Shown here piece by piece: positions 8,862 through 17,861 of a stretch of DNA of 64,000 nucleotides. The stretch spans positions 1,847,895 through 1,911,894 of the forward strand of contig CBDFMY010000003.1 in NCBI GenBank assembly GCA_965249835.1, in the 5' to 3' direction. The DNA is from JAHRAW01 sp965249835. Its GTDB lineage: Bacteria > Pseudomonadota > Gammaproteobacteria > Arenicellales > Poriferihabitantaceae. Position 1 is the stretch's first letter. Each line of letters starts with the position of its first letter. The position numbers were made by a program, and so were the translations under genes. A model generated the notes under the pieces. It searched no databases. It was not told the origin of the DNA and saw only the letters and a program-made list of their open reading frames with translations.

Positions 8862-10306
8862 TTCCTCACCTCTTTCGTTTGTTTAACCACCATTAACTCA
8901 TTACCGCGGTCGTCTATGACTTTCACGGCGATTTGCTCGCCGGCGATAAAGGGTGCGCTGGTGTCGCCGCTCAGGTGTTCCCAGACACTGTCATCAAAAT
9001 CCGCCTTTATTGCCTTGCGTATTTTGTCCCAGGCCTGGGTGCGAGGGAAAAATACTTGCCCGGCGCGGAAGCATTGGCCGTCGTAGTCGATGTCCAGCAT
9101 CCAGCAAGGCACATCATCGCCCCGGCGGGATTCGGTTTCCATGTCGACCGGGTTGAAGACATCCAGGCCGAGCAAAGTTACCTGCCACAGGTCGCCACCG
9201 TCTTCGGCCTTCTCGGTTGCTTTGTTCAGTTCCACCTCGGGCAGTCCGACGACTGAAAAAATCTGGCTGGAGCGCATGTTTTTAAGCAGGTCGGACATCA
9301 CCAGATCGGTGCTTGCCTGAGCGTAGATGGCGGGCAACCTGAAAGTCGCTTCGCCCTTCTCTATGGTTTGACGTGCGGCCGGTTCAATGGCAAAGGCAAT
9401 CACTAACAGGCGGGCATAATTTTTGTGGTATGCCTCTTTGCCCGCTTCAATCACCGCACGTTCTGAGATGGCACCATTGGCCGGACCAAAGACGATGGCG
9501 ATGGTTTCTTCGTTGTCGGCATCTTTGTCGTCACCGTGCACTCCCTCGGCGTGGAGGTTCAGGGATTTGGCAGGCGGGCGGACGTTACTTAAATTAAATG
9601 TTTCGTTCCCTGGCAAATGCAATACCGGCGACAACTGCAAAATCCGAATCATGCGCGGGATATGATCTTCTTCCTCGGCAAGCGGTTGCCCCGCTTCTGG
9701 CTCTTTTACCTCCGCCGTATCCGCTTCCGGCGACAAGGGCGTTGGCAACACCGCTTCCACGCAAAAGGGTCCACTGATGCGAGTGGTATTGCTTTCCACC
9801 TCGGGCTTATCCACCAGCACTTCTTCCGCCGGTGGTGCGTCATTGGCGATGGACTTCAAGGTGATATGCGGCACGATGCCGCCGACTTCCGCGCCTTTCT
9901 TGTTTTGTTTGCGCGTATAGACAAAGCCACCACCAGGGCCCCGCGTTTCATCTTTCAGTTGATAGTAGGGATAGGTGCTGGTGAGCAAGCGTTGCCGGGC
10001 AAGTGCCAAAGGCACACGCGATACATCGGTGGTAATCCATCGCCGCCCCCACTGCTCGGCGACCACGGCAGTGGTGCCGGAACCGCAGGTTGGGTCAAAG
10101 ACCAGGTCACCCGGGTCGGTGGTCATTAGCATGCAGCGTTGGATTGGTTTTTCGGAAGTTTGGACAACATAACTTTTGCTTTGCTCCGAAAGTTGGTCAG
10201 TCCACATATTAGTTATCATTTGATACGGGAAGTCGTTCGCGTAACGGACATATCGCAAATTATTGCCCACACGCACCAAACGATTGCTTTGTTCCAACCG
10301 TTGCAT
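8858..10306 (-). CDS. mod: Type III-like DNA methyltransferase (Mod), 3' part after a frameshift
   Basis: Second half of a frameshifted methyltransferase. The first in-frame ATG gives 482 residues, but homologous-looking sequence in this frame extends back to about 10,430 (SYGDAQAQ... then GQVYRPH), so the Met at 10,306 is internal rather than a true start. It carries the SAM-binding motif I DPTCGSGTT (residues 71-79), following the catalytic DPPY motif of the other half, which is the order of beta-class methyltransferases. The stop overlaps the start of the first OLD gene. With the 5' part the intact gene would be about 890 codons. The product could be functional only if the shift is corrected or is a sequencing error. 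Confidence 0.8.
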   Translation of the reverse strand: MQRLEQSNRLVRVGNNLRYVRYANDFPYQMITNMWTDQLSEQSKSYVVQTSEKPIQRCMLMTTDPGDLVFDPTCGSGTTAVVAEQWGRRWITTDVSRVPLALARQRLLTSTYPYYQLKDETRGPGGGFVYTRKQNKKGAEVGGIVPHITLKSIANDAPPAEEVLVDKPEVESNTTRISGPFCVEAVLPTPLSPEADTAEVKEPEAGQPLAEEEDHIPRMIRILQLSPVLHLPGNETFNLSNVRPPAKSLNLHAEGVHGDDKDADNEETIAIVFGPANGAISERAVIEAGKEAYHKNYARLLVIAFAIEPAARQTIEKGEATFRLPAIYAQASTDLVMSDLLKNMRSSQIFSVVGLPEVELNKATEKAEDGGDLWQVTLLGLDVFNPVDMETESRRGDDVPCWMLDIDYDGQCFRAGQVFFPRTQAWDKIRKAIKADFDDSVWEHLSGDTSAPFIAGEQIAVKVIDDRGNELMVVKQTKEVRK

Positions 10307-11535
10307 ACCGTCTGGATAATTTGCTTTCCAGTGACTGTTAATGTGCGGGCGGTAAACTTGCCCATGAAATTCAAAAGGGGTGTCTTTTCTCGCAGAGCCT
10401 TGTGCTTGTGCATCACCATAACTGCATACTTTACTGTTTTGGGTAAGGCGACAAGTCCACTTCGCTCGTCTTGCGTCTGAGGGCGGTGAGTGCCATTTCC
10501 CAATTTTAAGAAACGGTAAGCGGTATCATTTGGGTTTACTGTTTTAAGCGTGAACAAAGGATGGCATTTAACGCTGTCCAAATTTTTCGCGTACCAAAGT
10601 AAGTAATCACCAGATCGACTGATTGTTGTGGAAGGAAAACCGCTTGTTGTTACATAACTAATCAAACTAACAAAATTCTCCCGCCCAAAAACTTCATCCA
10701 TCACGCACCGAACCAGATGCACATTCTCATCCGAAATCTGCACGAAGCAGGAACCGGAATCAGTCAGCAACTCCCGCGCCAACAACAAACGGTCGCGCAT
10801 ATAGGTCAGCCATGAATGAACGCCCAACTCCCAGGTGTCGCGATAGGCGCGCACCATCTCCGGCTCGCGGCTGATGCTGTCGTCCTCGCCGTCCTTGACA
10901 TCGCGCTTGCGCACAAAGGGCTGAAAATTGCCACCGAACTTCACCCCGTAAGGCGGATCCATATAAACCATCTGCACCTGCCTGCCCAGACTTTCATATT
11001 CCAGTAGTGAGTTCATCACTTGCAGCGAGTCGCCGAGAATCAAACGGTTCTGCCAACCATTCAAATGTTGATAGGCACCGCGAATCTTCTCGCCGATGCT
11101 TTTGCTTCCTTCGCCGAATAAATCAAGAGTTCCCTTGCGGTCGCGCCGGTGCCGCTTCAATGTCTCCAGCACCGCCGCGGTAGACAGCCGCTCGTGCACG
11201 AACAGCGGCAGGGTTGGCACTTGAATGTGTTCGCGCTCGGCTTTGCCGGCCCAGTTGAGAAAGGGTTGCGATAAACGCCTTAACTTTTCCGCCGCCGTTT
11301 TCGCCGTGGTGAGGTTAGCACTGTTGATAATCTCGTTAATCAGCCGCTCGCCTTCGCCTCGGGTTTCAGCCTCATCCCAGGCCAGTTCCGGCGATAGCGA
11401 TGAATCGTAGCGGTAGGTTTTATGCGGCTTCCTTTTGGCCGGCGGGAACACATCCTGAGCACCGCTTTCCGGGCGCAGTAACTGCTCGTCATCGTGGCGA
11501 TAATCGCGCGCCGATTTTTTAGTTGTTGGTGGCAT
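10216..11535 (-). CDS. mod: Type III-like DNA methyltransferase (Mod), 5' part before a frameshift
   Basis: First half of mod, starting at ATG 11,533-11,535. The catalytic motif IV is MDPPYG (DPPY 193-196), followed by typical Mod sequence (DTWELGVHSWLTYMRDRL, then FVQISDENVHL). Family-like sequence runs to about residue 365 (LPKTVK); the remaining residues to the stop are out of frame. A single missing base between about 10,424 and 10,440 explains the break. The start and leader are repeated twice to the right (15,880-15,930 and 17,870-17,930) as remnants of two further mod copies. It would methylate adenine or cytosine at the Res recognition site; which base cannot be read from the sequence. 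Confidence 0.8.
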   Translation of the reverse strand: MPPTTKKSARDYRHDDEQLLRPESGAQDVFPPAKRKPHKTYRYDSSLSPELAWDEAETRGEGERLINEIINSANLTTAKTAAEKLRRLSQPFLNWAGKAEREHIQVPTLPLFVHERLSTAAVLETLKRHRRDRKGTLDLFGEGSKSIGEKIRGAYQHLNGWQNRLILGDSLQVMNSLLEYESLGRQVQMVYMDPPYGVKFGGNFQPFVRKRDVKDGEDDSISREPEMVRAYRDTWELGVHSWLTYMRDRLLLARELLTDSGSCFVQISDENVHLVRCVMDEVFGRENFVSLISYVTTSGFPSTTISRSGDYLLWYAKNLDSVKCHPLFTLKTVNPNDTAYRFLKLGNGTHRPQTQDERSGLVALPKTVKYAVMVMHKHKALREKTPLLNFMGKFTARTLTVTGKQIIQTVCNGWNKAIVWCVWAIICDMSVTRTTSRIK

Positions 11536-11700
11536 TGGGCGATTTTACGATAATTTTCCGGCAAACGTGGCATTTTGGCGGAGGCCATGGCGTTGCGAGG
11601 CACCGAGGTGACCGGCATTGATATGGGCGAAGCACCACTCGCCGTGGCTGCTCGCAGGGATAATTGATAATCGAGTTTTCGACTTCTGCTGCGGGTATTA
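11536..11700. repeat. Unit-boundary scar A: mod leader + ubiG fragment + res 5' fragment
   Basis: Non-coding patchwork. Bases 11,536-11,569 match the leader between mod and ubiG (also at 15,916 and 17,911). Bases about 11,569-11,637 match an internal stretch of ubiG at 18,197-18,270, in the same orientation as ubiG. Bases about 11,655-11,698 match, on the - strand, the first codons of res (as at 5,265-5,300), with the ATG changed to ATA. The same composite occurs at 15,916-16,060. The two joins are read directly by comparison within the window; a tandem duplication from res into ubiG followed by a deletion is the inference. Confidence 0.85.
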
Positions 11701-11707
11701 CATGGAT

Positions 11708-12949
11708 TTAATCTTTGAGTAAAGTCACCTTAAAATAATCCTCAGTAGCTTCAAATAATGGCTCTTTACCATTTTTTTTCAAAGTTAATGGAATAACTTT
11801 TCGTCGAATACCCATACCGCGGGCCTCAATAAAGCCATAATCCCTTAATATGTCGGAAATTTTGGTGTTGCGTGGCGCTCTTTCTCCCGCTATAACTTTT
11901 TTAATTGTCATGCCATTAGGTAAAGATCCTGGACTTTTTACTTCCATTCGATTGTCATACACAACCACCCACACCATATCTTGCCGGGTCCAGTCCCGAT
12001 GAGCGAAAGCATTAATGATTAATTCGCGGATAGCATCTGGCGCGTAATCCCAGTGTCGTTTACGTTGCATGTGTTGCGAAGCATCCACAATATCTCGGCT
12101 AATATGTGGTTGCAGATATTTCATAACATGGTCGGGCAATGAGTAGTCAGAATGGTTGCTGTCACCATTCTCTCCCAAGCCAATAAATGGCAAGTTAAGA
12201 ATCTCATCCATTTTAGCGTTGTAATCCATCTCTTCACCGTCAAAAACCATCAACCGGATGCCTGATTGTGGCAATCGCAGACGTGGCGAATAAGCAAACA
12301 GGGCACAAGCAAAGTAGGAACAAAATATCGAATCGGTTCCATCGGGGGAGTTCAAAAAACTGTGGTCCAGCAAAATGTTTTGTATGTTTTCATGCCAAAC
12401 GTTTTCGTCATACTCTAATATCTCGAGAAAATACTGCCGCAATTTTCTTTCATCCAATTCCTCAATAGAGCTACCCGGTATGGGAAGTTTCTCCATGAAA
12501 AGCATACCGCCAGATTCAAAGAGGCGCTGTATTTGTTCGCGCGATGCCAATTGGCAAGTGTCGCCAACGCGAATATATACATCTTCCCTGTTGTTGTGCC
12601 GCACTGCATATGGTTTAGATACTCCCACATGCACTTTAATAACAGCAATTGTCCTTTCGTCTATCGTAACTTCATCATATTCTGGGATAATTGTTGGATG
12701 CACATACCGCATGATAACAGTATCCATTAGCCAACTTTGCGTATTTTCATTTTGTATACCGACAATATCTTTAAAATCGGACACACCGACAAGAATGTAT
12801 CCGCCATGCATATTGGCAAAACCAACAATTTCGCGTGCTATCCTCTCAGGATGATTTCTTTCAAGTTGCTCCTTGAATTCCGCTTGAGAATTTTCACCGT
12901 TAGTAATCAGTGTCAATATGTCAGTTTCAGTCATCATGATCAAATCCAT
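11708..12949 (-). CDS. AlbA_2 (Schlafen-type) domain protein with C-terminal HATPase-like domain, second cargo gene of unit 2
   Basis: A 413-residue protein of the family often called putative ATP-dependent DNA helicase or transcriptional regulator. The N-terminal 15-135 region has the AlbA_2 pattern (EFKEQ, GFANMHGGYILVGV, YIRVGD), a predicted nucleic-acid binding fold. The C-terminal part has RELIINAFAHRDW followed by VVYDNRMEVKSPG, matching the HATPase_c_4 type. It overlaps the upstream TrlF-like gene by 23 bases; two further Met codons (12,937 and 12,934) are possible starts and would reduce the overlap. Its stop is followed within about ten bases by the res 5' fragment of the scar, the same position the second OLD gene has before res. 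Role in defence is inferred from context only. Confidence 0.75.
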   Translation of the reverse strand: MDLIMMTETDILTLITNGENSQAEFKEQLERNHPERIAREIVGFANMHGGYILVGVSDFKDIVGIQNENTQSWLMDTVIMRYVHPTIIPEYDEVTIDERTIAVIKVHVGVSKPYAVRHNNREDVYIRVGDTCQLASREQIQRLFESGGMLFMEKLPIPGSSIEELDERKLRQYFLEILEYDENVWHENIQNILLDHSFLNSPDGTDSIFCSYFACALFAYSPRLRLPQSGIRLMVFDGEEMDYNAKMDEILNLPFIGLGENGDSNHSDYSLPDHVMKYLQPHISRDIVDASQHMQRKRHWDYAPDAIRELIINAFAHRDWTRQDMVWVVVYDNRMEVKSPGSLPNGMTIKKVIAGERAPRNTKISDILRDYGFIEARGMGIRRKVIPLTLKKNGKEPLFEATEDYFKVTLLKD

Positions 12950-15671
12950 ATTTGTGTTGTCTCATATAGAAAGCTTCCCGACCTCCGTCCAAAATTCTGG
13001 CAGCCGCTTCTCTTACCGCAGGCTTGTCAACTGACCCGATTCTTTCTTTCAATATTTTTTCTTTAGTGGTATCAGATTCGATCACCAGTATCAGTTCTGC
13101 ATCGCCAAATATTGGGATATTTGCGTTGTGCGTTGCAAAAATGAACTGCCTGTTGTCTTTACAATTACGCAAGTCTTTAACAATTCGTTCAGCGATGAAT
13201 GAATTGTCAAGATTGTCTTCCGGCTGGTCCATAATTAGAGGATCCTTATTTTCCAATAAAATGATATTAAGTATCGCGGTACACTGTTGCCCAGTGGATA
13301 ATCCCTCTAATGAATGGTAATTCGGTTGTTCTTTATCATGGGCGGTGTTTAGTTGAATATCTATTTTATCCGTAATTTCCACTTCTTCCAATTTGAGAAG
13401 CATTTCACTGCCTTCATGGCATGCGGTGGCAATTTTTTCAGCACTGTTATCCGTTAACCCGAATGCTTTGTATCGTTCGAGGAGTCCTTCTTTTCCCTTT
13501 TTTTTGATAATACTTGCCAGATCTGTTGGAAACACGCTTTTTGAATGATCAACCCACTTGATTGCGTGCTTACCAATATTTTCAATAGTCATCAAAAAAT
13601 CTTTCAACGCACTCTTTTCATGTGCATCAACTAAATTGATTTTAACCTTTCCATTAAGATCTCCATTATTTATTTTTTCAATAGCATCTTTTAGTTTTTG
13701 TGTGTTGTCATATGCCGTGTCTGTATATTCTTTTAAAATATTTCGGCGCTCCTGTTTAATTTTTTCAATTAAAGTGGTTATAGATTTTACTTCGGGTTTC
13801 TTATTTTCAATTATCGATATTCTGGTTACCAATTTTTTCGCCTCTCCGGAGATTTCTCTCCCATCGCGTCCTGCATGGCTTTGCAATTTAGCCAATGCGT
13901 TTTGCACTTCATCTGTCGCCATATTGTGTTGTTTCCGTATGGCAACCTTACTTTCATTCACTTCTTCACGGCAAAGACTAATGTTTTCTTTAATTTTCAA
14001 TATGCTGCTGTCGCATGTTTGCTGTAATTTTTGCAAAGCAGTCGACATGGATTGTATAAAATCTTCATTCGGCAGATCTTTTATGGTGTTTGCACTGATA
14101 AAATTCATATCAAAAATATCGTCATAATTATTTACCCATTCAGCAACTTCTTGAATTTGTTTATCAACCCCTCCCGTAATAATTTTTTCTTTGTCTAATA
14201 CTTCCAATTTTTTCAATTTTTCTTCGATGCCTATTTTTTCATAGACTTTGATTTTCTCTTTTAACGCTGCCAGTTGATTCAATTCTGATTCTAAAATATC
14301 TCTTTTCGTAGTTATTTTCATTAATTTTTCTCGGTTTTCTGCCAATCGTTTTTTCAATTCATTTATTTTTGAATGATAATCATTTTGATCTGGCAAAAAT
14401 CGATCCAACAGATGGTATTGCGCTTGCTCGTCTTCTGCAATTCTAAGAATTTCGCTTTGACTATAAATCTCAATTTTCGGTAGAATGTCCGTAGGTAGAA
14501 ATGGTGTAACTTCTCCAGTATCATCCTTAACAACTTCGGGCGACATGCCAAAGCGTCGACTAATGGTAAAAATGTTACCTAATTGTGCCGCCGACCGAAT
14601 TTTTATTGTTACCTTTGCTCCATGAAGATTAGAATCACATAATCTTTCATATTTCTTTTTTACTTCATTTTGTTTAGGTGGCATATTCAACACATAACGT
14701 ATGCTTTCAAGCAAAGTTGACTTACCCGCACCATGCCCACCAATCACTGCATTCAAGTTTTCAGAAAAAGTTAAATTTGTTTCTTTAAAAAAACTCCCTC
14801 CTTCCCACGAGATTGAAAGTATTTTGCTGTGATGGGACTCTTTCATGTCGTAATTCAAGCGCACCCGGGATTTTGGGTCATAGAAGGCATCCAAGAATGA
14901 TTCCATCCCAGGCGTTGTCATTTTGATTTGAACCGAGGCTGATTTTTCTTCCAACGTACTCGGAACAGAAACGTCCTTTGCATTGATAATAACAATCGCC
15001 CTATCTCTTTTATAATCAGGATTTTTGTTTTCAATTATTTTTTTATACTCAGCGGTTTTATTCTTTCCATCTTGCGGAATGTCCATATCCGCTACTGTAC
15101 CTGGAATCTGACCGACAATAAGAAGAGCACTATTCTGCCACAGTTCTTTGTGGTTATTTCCGCCCTCGGCTAAACGCAAAATACCATTTTTTCCGGTCAT
15201 GTGAGCCGCATACCAAAATCCCTTTTGTTTGTTTAATACTTTGCCGGCAATGTCATGGCAACTCATTGATGACGCTATGTTGTGATTCGATTGTAATTTT
15301 TCATAATTATTACTCAGCAACTCTCGCAAATAATGCTGTAAATCATTTAGTTGTGTCTTCTCGTGATACAGACATACCATGTGAATACCTTCGCTACTTT
15401 CAATCTCAAATCCGGGGAATACGGTTATATCGTTACTTTCAAGCAGTTTACGCAATTCTGCTGAAGAATTGACATCATTGTGATCGGCCAACCCGACAAC
15501 TTTAATTTTATTTTTCTGGCATTGATTCAAAATATCGGTATTGTATTCTCCTTCACCACTGCATTCCTGATTTGCTTTGTGGTGGCGTTGCGAATACACC
15601 CACGGATTAACTTGCAACGCGCACTTGTAAAATTTTGCGCCGAGATACTCGAAGTTGTTTTTCGTCGTCAT
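12927..15671 (-). CDS. TrlF-like protein: PHP-type domain fused to SMC-like AAA ATPase, first cargo gene of unit 2
   Basis: A 914-residue protein. The first 100 residues resemble a PHP phosphoesterase (KVVGLADHND at 57-66, FPGFEIESSEGIHM at 85-98). The usual first metal motif HxH is replaced by ALQVNP near residues 18-23, so metal binding may be altered. The ATPase follows: Walker A GGHGAGKST (311-319), long coiled-coil-like middle, then GLSTGQQ and LIMDQPEDNLD and FATHNANI near the C-terminus. This layout matches TrlF-family AAA-like ATPases. The ATG lies 8 bases after the stop of a mod remnant, exactly where the first OLD gene starts relative to the full mod. A+T-rich compared with flanking genes, suggesting independent transfer. 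Confidence 0.78.
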   Translation of the reverse strand: MTTKNNFEYLGAKFYKCALQVNPWVYSQRHHKANQECSGEGEYNTDILNQCQKNKIKVVGLADHNDVNSSAELRKLLESNDITVFPGFEIESSEGIHMVCLYHEKTQLNDLQHYLRELLSNNYEKLQSNHNIASSMSCHDIAGKVLNKQKGFWYAAHMTGKNGILRLAEGGNNHKELWQNSALLIVGQIPGTVADMDIPQDGKNKTAEYKKIIENKNPDYKRDRAIVIINAKDVSVPSTLEEKSASVQIKMTTPGMESFLDAFYDPKSRVRLNYDMKESHHSKILSISWEGGSFFKETNLTFSENLNAVIGGHGAGKSTLLESIRYVLNMPPKQNEVKKKYERLCDSNLHGAKVTIKIRSAAQLGNIFTISRRFGMSPEVVKDDTGEVTPFLPTDILPKIEIYSQSEILRIAEDEQAQYHLLDRFLPDQNDYHSKINELKKRLAENREKLMKITTKRDILESELNQLAALKEKIKVYEKIGIEEKLKKLEVLDKEKIITGGVDKQIQEVAEWVNNYDDIFDMNFISANTIKDLPNEDFIQSMSTALQKLQQTCDSSILKIKENISLCREEVNESKVAIRKQHNMATDEVQNALAKLQSHAGRDGREISGEAKKLVTRISIIENKKPEVKSITTLIEKIKQERRNILKEYTDTAYDNTQKLKDAIEKINNGDLNGKVKINLVDAHEKSALKDFLMTIENIGKHAIKWVDHSKSVFPTDLASIIKKKGKEGLLERYKAFGLTDNSAEKIATACHEGSEMLLKLEEVEITDKIDIQLNTAHDKEQPNYHSLEGLSTGQQCTAILNIILLENKDPLIMDQPEDNLDNSFIAERIVKDLRNCKDNRQFIFATHNANIPIFGDAELILVIESDTTKEKILKERIGSVDKPAVREAAARILDGGREAFYMRQHKYGFDHDD

Positions 15672-15679
15672 TTTTTCAC

Positions 15680-15915
15680 CTATTTTGTCTGCTTAACCAC
15701 CCTCAACTCATTGTCGCGGTCGTCTATGACCTTCACGGCAATTTGCTCACCGCCGATAAGCGGTGCGCTGATGTTGCCGCGCAGGTGTCCCCATATCGTG
15801 TCATTAAAACAGGCGGGGACACATCCTGGGCACCACTTTCCGAGCACAACAGGACATGTTTGTCGTTGTGGCGGTAATCCCGTGCGCTGTGGGGGTTTTT
15901 GGTTTTGCGTGGCAT
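15680..15915 (-). pseudogene. Internally deleted mod remnant (unit 2)
   Basis: The first roughly 34 codons of mod (MPRKTKNPHSARDYRHND, then SESGAQDV) are joined near 15,810 to the last roughly 44 codons of mod, which match 8,861-9,000. Everything between, including both catalytic motifs, is gone, and the two ends are not in the same frame. The remnant keeps the mod leader upstream and runs straight into the TrlF-like gene downstream, so it probably now serves only to supply a promoter and leader for the unit 2 cargo. Confidence 0.85.
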
Positions 15916-16060
15916 CGGGCGATTTTACGATACTTTTCCGGCAAACGCGGCATTTTGGCCGAGGCCATGTGCGAGGTGCCCGGCATTGATATGGCGAAGC
16001 ACCGTTCGCCGACTGCTCGCAGGGATAATTGATAATCGGGTTTTCGACTTCTGCTGCGAG
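15916..16060. repeat. Unit-boundary scar B: mod leader + ubiG fragment + res 5' fragment
   Basis: Second copy of the composite boundary at 11,536-11,700, with the same two junctions but more decayed: the ubiG piece (about 15,948-16,006) has lost several bases. Its left part matches the mod leader. Its right part (about 16,022-16,058) matches the first res codons and lies directly after the stop of the DUF4276 gene. Because both scars share the identical joins they descend from one event. Confidence 0.83.
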
Positions 16061-16065
16061 TGTTG

Positions 16066-16662
16066 TCAGTTAGTTCCCTTGTGCATCCCTTGTGCAGTTT
16101 CCACTAAATTTTTAACGCCGACTACAAAGCACTGAAAACTGGGGGATTTGTTGTCGTTGATATTCATATATTCTGGTATCGTTTTTGCCGCCTGTCTTTT
16201 GAGAAAACCTTTCACAATTTTCTTCAATTCTTTGCTTGGTTTAACAATCGAATCCGGGTGTCGATATCTGGTTCTATTCACATATTGATTGGCATTAAAT
16301 CGAGGAAATGCCATTTCAACCGCATCAAGATCGCCACAATACCAGGCTTCCAATTCCTGACAGGCAATACGAATTAAAGGGGTATGCTGTCTTGTTTGTG
16401 CACATAATTGTTGCAACTGATTTTTAAGTGTCAGGCAATCATGGCTGTCTTGATCGGGGAGAATAACGAAATAACTATTTGGAGTCAGCCAACTTTTTAG
16501 TTTGATAGGTATAGAATTTTGTAAATCACTTTTCCCTTGATGCGGGATACATTGAAAAGTTACACTGGAAGGAATTATCTGAGGCAATAATTTTTCAAGA
16601 AAGTATTCAGCGGATGATTCTTCAAGCATAAATACCAGATTTATCGGAGTGGTGTTTGTCAT
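16066..16662 (-). CDS. DUF4276-family protein, probable TOPRIM-like effector, second cargo gene of unit 1
   Basis: A 198-residue protein that looks like the DUF4276 family: MLEESSAEYFLEKLLP at the N-terminus, ILPDQDSHDC near 67-76, and IACQELEAWYCGD in the middle. The conserved Glu14/15 and the Asp70-x-Asp72 pair are arranged like a TOPRIM metal site, so a nuclease role is plausible but inferred. It overlaps the upstream ATPase gene by 41 bases, a strong sign of coupled expression. ATPase plus separate TOPRIM is the architecture of the PARIS system (AriA/AriB), although AriB belongs to DUF4435, not this family. Ends immediately before a res 5' fragment. Confidence 0.75.
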   Translation of the reverse strand: MTNTTPINLVFMLEESSAEYFLEKLLPQIIPSSVTFQCIPHQGKSDLQNSIPIKLKSWLTPNSYFVILPDQDSHDCLTLKNQLQQLCAQTRQHTPLIRIACQELEAWYCGDLDAVEMAFPRFNANQYVNRTRYRHPDSIVKPSKELKKIVKGFLKRQAAKTIPEYMNINDNKSPSFQCFVVGVKNLVETAQGMHKGTN

Positions 16663-17848
16663 TAGGACTTTTCAATTCCAAGAGATCCTGTCCCCACAGC
16701 CAGCCTAATTTATCTCCGGCATCTATTAATGCCTTGATTTGTTTATTTTCGAGCAGCGGATAAATTGTTGTTACGCCTTCTTTTTTATTCAGCAAAAACG
16801 CTTCTTCAATTTCCACATGATTCAAAATATCGGGGGAATGGGTGGAAACAAAAACCTGCCCTCCACGTTCTGCATAATCGCGCAATTCTTCGACAAGAAC
16901 GCCGAGCAGTTTCGGGAACAATTGATTTTCTGGTTCTTCAATACATAAAAATGGATGAGGTTTTGGGTCGTGTAATAAGACTAAATACGCAAACATTTTG
17001 ATAGTGCCGTCCGACACATAGCGGGCAATGAACGGATCCTTAAAGTCACCATCTTTAAAGCGCAACAGTACATGTCCATCTTCGGTAATACTGTGCGAAA
17101 CATCCGACATTCCAGGAATTCTGTCCGTGAATTTTTTCAGGATTTTATCGAAAGCCGGGCGGTCGTTCTCGTATAAGTGTTGCACAACCAAGGGTAGATT
17201 ATCGCCGCTTTCCGACAGGTGTTCGGCAGCAGCAACTTCCGCCCGTTGACGCGCTGCCATGATGTGAAAATCAGAAACATGCCAATTCTCAATTAAATTA
17301 CGGAAAGCACTGGCCGCCTTAAAACGCTGAAATTGCCCCAACCCCTTAATCGCGAGTATGTTGCTTGAACCCAATGATTGATATTCCTTATCCAACTCTG
17401 AATCTGGCTTACTAAAGTCTTCCTCATTGCTAATGGCATACCCTTCTCCTTTCTTGAAATCCAGAAAATGACAAGGTGAACCGTAACGACCTCTCTTGTA
17501 TCGTAATATTTCTCGTTGTATCACTGGGGAACCATGGTCGTCGGTAGCAATTTCCAAATGGTAGGTAACCAATCGCTCTACTTTTGCTATTTGAATTCTA
17601 AATTGAATTTCAATAATGATCGGGGCATTTACATGGCCGCGCGTTACTACTTCTTTGTAGCCTCCCATTCTTTGAAGGGCTATATCGACATTGTGCTGTA
17701 GTGCATCTTTCAAGAAACCAAAAACTTGGAAAAGTGTGGATTTTCCACTACCGTTTTCACCCATAAAAACAGCAAGAGGTGGAATATCGCGCAAGTCAAT
17801 ATCGTGTAATGCGCGAAAGTTTTTTAGACGGATTGTTTGAATTTTCAT
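16622..17848 (-). CDS. AAA family ATPase (AAA_21 type), first cargo gene of unit 1
   Basis: A 408-residue ABC/SMC-like ATPase. Walker A GENGSGKS (30-37), signature-like region YVSDGTIKMF, Walker B PFLCIEEPE and H-loop STHSPDIL towards the C-terminus. There is no TOPRIM domain in this protein; the overlapping DUF4276 gene may supply the nuclease. Such ATPases act as sensors or scaffolds in several defence systems. The ATG lies 13 bases after a truncated mod 5' stub, so the gene takes over the mod promoter. More A+T-rich than ubiG to its right. Family firm; function inferred. Confidence 0.82.
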   Translation of the reverse strand: MKIQTIRLKNFRALHDIDLRDIPPLAVFMGENGSGKSTLFQVFGFLKDALQHNVDIALQRMGGYKEVVTRGHVNAPIIIEIQFRIQIAKVERLVTYHLEIATDDHGSPVIQREILRYKRGRYGSPCHFLDFKKGEGYAISNEEDFSKPDSELDKEYQSLGSSNILAIKGLGQFQRFKAASAFRNLIENWHVSDFHIMAARQRAEVAAAEHLSESGDNLPLVVQHLYENDRPAFDKILKKFTDRIPGMSDVSHSITEDGHVLLRFKDGDFKDPFIARYVSDGTIKMFAYLVLLHDPKPHPFLCIEEPENQLFPKLLGVLVEELRDYAERGGQVFVSTHSPDILNHVEIEEAFLLNKKEGVTTIYPLLENKQIKALIDAGDKLGWLWGQDLLELKSPNDKHHSDKSGIYA

Positions 17849-17861
17849 CGGGTTTCTCTAT

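Noticed and set aside
2175..11535. BREX or DISARM island
   Set aside because: No PglZ, BrxC/BrxL, DrmA/B or phospholipase D gene is seen; the only methylase and helicase fit a type III-like R-M pair.
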